Source: Chlorobiota bacterium | GTDB taxonomy: Bacteria; Bacteroidota; Bacteroidia; Bacteroidales; JAADJA01 | NCBI GenBank assembly: GCA_030592565.1 | Contig: JAUVIX010000023.1 | Location: 1 to 18,131 of the forward strand | Direction: 5' to 3' | Length of the DNA: 18,131 bases | In this document: piece after piece, positions 14,379 to 18,131 of the stretch | Position numbering within the stretch: the stretch's first letter is position 1 | Layout: every line of letters begins with the position of its first letter | Notes under the pieces: model-generated | Told to the model about the DNA's origin: nothing | What the model saw: the letters and a program-made list of their open reading frames with translations, nothing else | Databases searched by the model: none | Program-made: the position numbers and the translations under genes

Positions 14379-17300
14379 ATGTACAAAACCTGCAGATTTA
14401 TCTGGATATTGGGAGTTTTGCTTTTGGCATTCTCATCTAATGCTCAACGTAGCATCTTCACTAATTATTCTATTGATGAAGGTTTGGTTCAATCAAGTGT
14501 GCTTACTGTTTATCAGGATTCAAATGCCAATATCTGGTTGGGGACACAGGGTGGATTAAGCAAATATAATGGGCGGACATTCAAAACTTATGACACGCGT
14601 CATGGCCTTGCCGACAATCATATTTCATCCATCCTGCAGGATAGCAAAAAAAGGTATTGGTTTGGACACAGATACAAGGGTATAACAATACTGTTTGATA
14701 ATATAATTTCAGTAATTAGCCTGACAGACAGGAGAGTTAACATTATTAAAGAGGATGAAAACGGGAACATTTGGATTGGTACTCACGGAAAAGGGATTTA
14801 CATCCTGCCATCAGGTAAGGAGGCAATTGCTGAAAATTTTATCCATCTGCAATCTAATTCGGTTGATTACCCTGAATTTGTTTATGATATCATTTTTAAC
14901 AATCAAAAAATTGCTATTGCAGGAACCGGAAATGGATTATATCTGATTGAATATGACCTCAAATGCAGAATAACCAGGATTATACGAAAGACTAATCATA
15001 ACAGCAAACTACCATTCAAAAACATATATTCTCTTCTACATGACAAACAAGGTGATTTGTGGTTTCTTGGAGAAACAGGAATTTCAAATGTTGAGAAAGA
15101 AGACCTTCCTGATCTGAACAATATCAGAACATTTTATTTTGATAAGGTAGTTTCAGGTATTTTCCTAAACAATATTGTTGTTGACAAAGAGGATAATATC
15201 TGGGGAACCACAGGGACAGGAATATTTACTTTCAAAAACGGCAAATACAAATATTTTTCCTCTAAGACCGGCTTTCCCAGGCAAGAAGCAAATAAGGCAA
15301 TGGTTGATCGGGAAGGTAATGTCTGGATCGGGACAATGAATGAAGGGGTTTACAGATATTCAGGCGATAAGTTTACAATTGTTGATAAGCAAACCGGCTT
15401 GAGCAATAATATGATTATTAGTATCACGGAAGATTTGTCCGGAGATAGATGGATAGCAACTCAGGATGGGCTTAACAGATTTGATGGAAACAAATACAAA
15501 GTTTATACTAAAAAGAATGGACTTCCAATAAATCAGGTGGATATTGTTTTTTCTGACTCGCGTGGTTATGTATGGCTGGGTTTTTTTGGAGGAGGCTTAA
15601 TACAGCTAGACCCCAAAACTGATAAAATGCAATACTTTACCGAAGAGGACGGATTGATAACTACATCTGTTTTTTCAATTGCTGAAGACAAAAATGGGGA
15701 TATCTGGTTTTCAACTTTGGGTATTGGTGTTTCAAAATATTCATACCCAAAAAATGGTAAGAGAAAAAAAATAGAGACATTCACAAAAGATGACGGATTG
15801 TGCAGCAATAATCTATGGACAATGCACAGCGATAAGAATGGCAATATATGGTTTGGCAGCGACAACTACGGGGTATCAAAGTACGATGGAGAAAAATTTA
15901 CAACATATAATGAAAAAGATGGCCTGACAGACCTTAGTGCCGGAGCAATCTGTCACGACGAGGATAACAATATCTGGATAGCTTCTATTGGTAGCGGCAT
16001 ATTCAAATTTGATGGTAATGAGTTCACTAATTACAGTGTTGAACATGGACTTACTTCCGACAATCCCTTTAGCATTATTTGTGATGATAACGGATATATC
16101 TGGGTTGGCACAAATACTGGTATTGACAGGTTTGACCAGGTAGATGAATCATTTAAACACCTTGGAAAGTCTGATGGATTTCTGGGTATTGAAAACAACC
16201 AGAATGCCATTTATAAAACCAGGGATGGGATGCTTTGGTTTGGCACAATAAACGGAGTAATGATTTTTGACCCTTCAAAGGATTTCCCAAATATCATACC
16301 TCCAGTTACTACAATAGAAAACATACAGCTGTTTAATAACAGTTTTGATTACATAAAATACGCAAAATCCATTGACCCGGCTACTTTTCTGCCAGTTGAC
16401 CTGAATCTGCCTTATAACAAAAATCATCTGACATTCGATTTTATTGGTATTAGTCTGGTTGCACCCGAAAAAGTCAGGTATCAGTATATGCTCGAAAATT
16501 TTGATACCGAATGGAATCCCCCCACCACTACCACAACAGCTACATACACAAATATTCCTCCGGGAGACTATACTTTCAAAGTACAAGCCTGTAATAATGA
16601 TAACTTTTGGAGTGAAAAGGCTCTTTCAATGTCGTTTGCTATATTGCCACCTTTTTGGATGACCTGGTGGTTCATCTCGATTGCCATTCTGGTTGTTGTA
16701 ACAGTGGTGTATTCGGCATACTGGTTCAGAGTGAGAACCATACGGGTAAAAAATATTGAGCTTGCCAGGCTGGTAGATGAAAAAACTTATGAGATAAAGA
16801 TGGAGGTAGTAGAACGTAAAAAAGCACAGGAAAAAGCAGAAGAGGCTGACAGACTTAAAACTGCTTTCCTGGCAAATATGTCACACGAAATCAGAACCCC
16901 ATTGAATGCAATAATAGGTTTTTCAGAACTATTGAAGGATGAGGGACTTGAAGAAGAAGACAAAGGTCTTTACATTAAGCATATTACCTCATCAGGGAAA
17001 AGCCTGCTGAATCTGATCAATGACATTATTGATATTTCAAAAATTGAAGCAGGACAACTAAGTATCAGCAAGGAAGAATGCAGGGTTAACTCGATGCTTA
17101 ACGAATTGCACACTACCTTCCAGACAGAGTTAAACAGACAGGGAAAAAGCAACATTGAATTAAAACTGGAGATTGCATTTAAACCGGAAGAGTTTACTTT
17201 CAAAACAGATCCGTTCCGTTTACAACAAGTGCTTACTAACCTATTGAGTAATGCCTCTAAGTTTACTGAAGAGGGATTTATTGAGTTTGGCTACAAACCT

Positions 17301-17984
17301 GAATCGAATGATAAAATCCTGTTTTATGTAAAGGATACAGGTTCCGGAATCCCTGCGGACAAACATAAAATTATTTTCGAGCGCTTCAGACAGGTTACTG
17401 AAAAAAATTCAAGTGCCAGAAAAGGAACAGGGCTGGGCCTGGCCATCTCCAAAAAGCTTATTAACCTGCTGGGAGGCGAAATATGGCTTGACTCGATCAA
17501 GGGTATTGGATCAACATTTTATTTCACAATTCCGCTTGATACTGCTATCCCACGAAAAAAAATTGAAGAATATCTCAGTAATAAAGATGGCTCTGACATA
17601 TCATTCGATGAAAAAACAATTATGATTGTTGAAGATGAGGAGTCGAATTTTGTTTTGCTCAACACTATTCTTAAAAGGCATAATGCAAAGGTTATCTATG
17701 CTTCAAACGGTAGTGTTGCTGTTGATATGATAAGAAAAAACGGACACACTATCGATCTTATTATGATGGATATATTGATGCCTGAGATGGACGGGCATGA
17801 GGCTACCAGGATAATTAAGAAACTAAAGAGTGAAATACCCATAATCGCCCACACGGCATATACAATGGAAATAGAAAAAGAGAAGTGTATTTTATCAGGT
17901 TGCGATGACTACATTTCCAAACCCTATGACGTTGACAGTATGCTAAGAGTGATAAAAAGACATATCGATAAAGAATTAAAATAA
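14379..17984 (+). CDS. Hybrid two-component sensor kinase with two propellers, ending in a receiver domain
   Basis: A 1201-residue membrane sensor of the Bacteroidota hybrid two-component type. Order: signal peptide (MYKTCRFIWILGVLLLAFSSNAQ); 14 propeller motifs of the form N-I-W-x-G-T (e.g. NIWLGTQGGLSKYN, NIWIGTHGKG, YIWVGTNTGIDRFD), enough for two seven-bladed propellers; a Y_Y_Y domain (~660-755) with RYQYMLENFDTEW; one membrane helix (~763-785); a coiled HisKA domain with H836 in MSHEIRTPLN; an ATPase domain with NLLSNASKF, VKDTGSGIP, FERFRQV and GTGLGLAIS; and a receiver with phospho-acceptor D1131 in MMDILMPEMDG. Relatives sense glycan fragments in the periplasm. Unlike the classical ones, this chain stops after the receiver, with no AraC-type DNA-binding domain. 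Ligand and output are unknown. Confidence 0.92.
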   Translation: MYKTCRFIWILGVLLLAFSSNAQRSIFTNYSIDEGLVQSSVLTVYQDSNANIWLGTQGGLSKYNGRTFKTYDTRHGLADNHISSILQDSKKRYWFGHRYKGITILFDNIISVISLTDRRVNIIKEDENGNIWIGTHGKGIYILPSGKEAIAENFIHLQSNSVDYPEFVYDIIFNNQKIAIAGTGNGLYLIEYDLKCRITRIIRKTNHNSKLPFKNIYSLLHDKQGDLWFLGETGISNVEKEDLPDLNNIRTFYFDKVVSGIFLNNIVVDKEDNIWGTTGTGIFTFKNGKYKYFSSKTGFPRQEANKAMVDREGNVWIGTMNEGVYRYSGDKFTIVDKQTGLSNNMIISITEDLSGDRWIATQDGLNRFDGNKYKVYTKKNGLPINQVDIVFSDSRGYVWLGFFGGGLIQLDPKTDKMQYFTEEDGLITTSVFSIAEDKNGDIWFSTLGIGVSKYSYPKNGKRKKIETFTKDDGLCSNNLWTMHSDKNGNIWFGSDNYGVSKYDGEKFTTYNEKDGLTDLSAGAICHDEDNNIWIASIGSGIFKFDGNEFTNYSVEHGLTSDNPFSIICDDNGYIWVGTNTGIDRFDQVDESFKHLGKSDGFLGIENNQNAIYKTRDGMLWFGTINGVMIFDPSKDFPNIIPPVTTIENIQLFNNSFDYIKYAKSIDPATFLPVDLNLPYNKNHLTFDFIGISLVAPEKVRYQYMLENFDTEWNPPTTTTTATYTNIPPGDYTFKVQACNNDNFWSEKALSMSFAILPPFWMTWWFISIAILVVVTVVYSAYWFRVRTIRVKNIELARLVDEKTYEIKMEVVERKKAQEKAEEADRLKTAFLANMSHEIRTPLNAIIGFSELLKDEGLEEEDKGLYIKHITSSGKSLLNLINDIIDISKIEAGQLSISKEECRVNSMLNELHTTFQTELNRQGKSNIELKLEIAFKPEEFTFKTDPFRLQQVLTNLLSNASKFTEEGFIEFGYKPESNDKILFYVKDTGSGIPADKHKIIFERFRQVTEKNSSARKGTGLGLAISKKLINLLGGEIWLDSIKGIGSTFYFTIPLDTAIPRKKIEEYLSNKDGSDISFDEKTIMIVEDEESNFVLLNTILKRHNAKVIYASNGSVAVDMIRKNGHTIDLIMMDILMPEMDGHEATRIIKKLKSEIPIIAHTAYTMEIEKEKCILSGCDDYISKPYDVDSMLRVIKRHIDKELK

Positions 17985-18076
17985 TACAAATAAATATTTA
18001 TCTTATTGCTTTCCTGTTGCACTGCAAATGTTGCTATTTAATACGGCTAAGTTCTAAATAAGTCAGCAATTATACA

Positions 18077-18084
18077 TATCTTTG
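18077..18084 (+). promoter_or_regulatory. -7 box very close to the last gene's start
   Basis: TATCTTTG, an exact TAnnTTTG match, ending only 4 bases before the ATG at 18089. With transcription starting about 5-7 bases after this box, the mRNA would be leaderless or nearly so. The rest of the gap from 17985 has the small inverted repeat TTGCA-C-TGCAA (18017-18027) and nothing else notable. Confidence 0.55.
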
Positions 18085-18088
18085 CAAA

Positions 18089-18131
18089 ATGAAAACAAGT
18101 CAAGAGATAAAAGCATTGTTTAATGAATTGC
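18089..18131 (+). CDS. Start of a gene cut by the window edge
   Basis: Fourteen codons, MKTSQEIKALFNEL, remain open to the end of the window directly after a strong -7 box. The sequence is hydrophilic, with no signal peptide, so the product is probably cytoplasmic. It is too short to assign. Confidence 0.5.
   Translation, partial: MKTSQEIKALFNEL

Noticed and set aside
1..18131. CRISPR arrays, tRNA or rRNA genes, and a complete insertion sequence
   Set aside because: No regular repeat-spacer structure, no cloverleaf or rRNA-like stretch, and no stand-alone transposase gene with terminal repeats was seen.

Overview
The window looks like a chromosomal piece of a Bacteroidota (Bacteroidetes) bacterium. 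The evidence is a low GC content, -7 boxes of the form TAnnTTTG upstream of several genes, an almost complete lack of Shine-Dalgarno sequences, secreted proteins whose signal peptides end in -AQ or at a lipobox, and typical families: a GH127 lipoprotein, a TlpA-like thioredoxin with a long N-terminal region, and a two-propeller hybrid sensor kinase. No rRNA, tRNA, CRISPR array or complete insertion sequence was seen.

Layout. Bases 1-5810 are read on the minus strand: a GH127 beta-L-arabinofuranosidase-type lipoprotein, an arginine deiminase, and a TlpA/thioredoxin-like exported protein. Just upstream of the last is a 40-codon ORF that looks like the surviving N-terminus of a larger secreted protein. 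From 5926 everything is on the plus strand: recX; prfB (release factor 2, with its programmed +1 frameshift); a 1318-residue type IIG restriction-modification enzyme starting 7 bases after prfB; a small HEPN-like protein overlapping the end of the restriction gene; an exported, probably outer-membrane protein; an S41 peptidase lipoprotein; a 1201-residue hybrid two-component sensor; and the first 14 codons of another gene.

The most unusual part is the restriction gene. It reads as a normal Eco57I/TaqI-like single-chain enzyme (PD-(D/E)xK nuclease, N6-adenine methylase, TaqI-like target-recognition domain). However, about 216 extra residues sit between methylase motifs I and IV and look like an IS200/REP-associated (HUH, Y1) transposase domain. 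The same ORF carries three near-perfect 26-28 base palindromes built on GAGCATGCTC. All are in the same codon phase and each is read as Glu-His-Ala-Pro. Their outer arms differ in sequence but stay complementary. Two of the three lie inside the transposase-like domain, between its HUH motif and its candidate tyrosine. I read this as a REP/RAYT-type system (a transposase-like protein plus its palindromes) that became protein-coding inside a restriction enzyme. The overlapping downstream gene has an R-x4-H motif as in HEPN RNases, so the pair may be a small defence unit placed behind an essential housekeeping gene.

The other genes are not obviously linked in function. The GH127 enzyme and the hybrid sensor are both typical of glycan-using Bacteroidota, but no SusC/SusD pair is visible. 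The arginine deiminase has no ornithine carbamoyltransferase or carbamate kinase beside it here.
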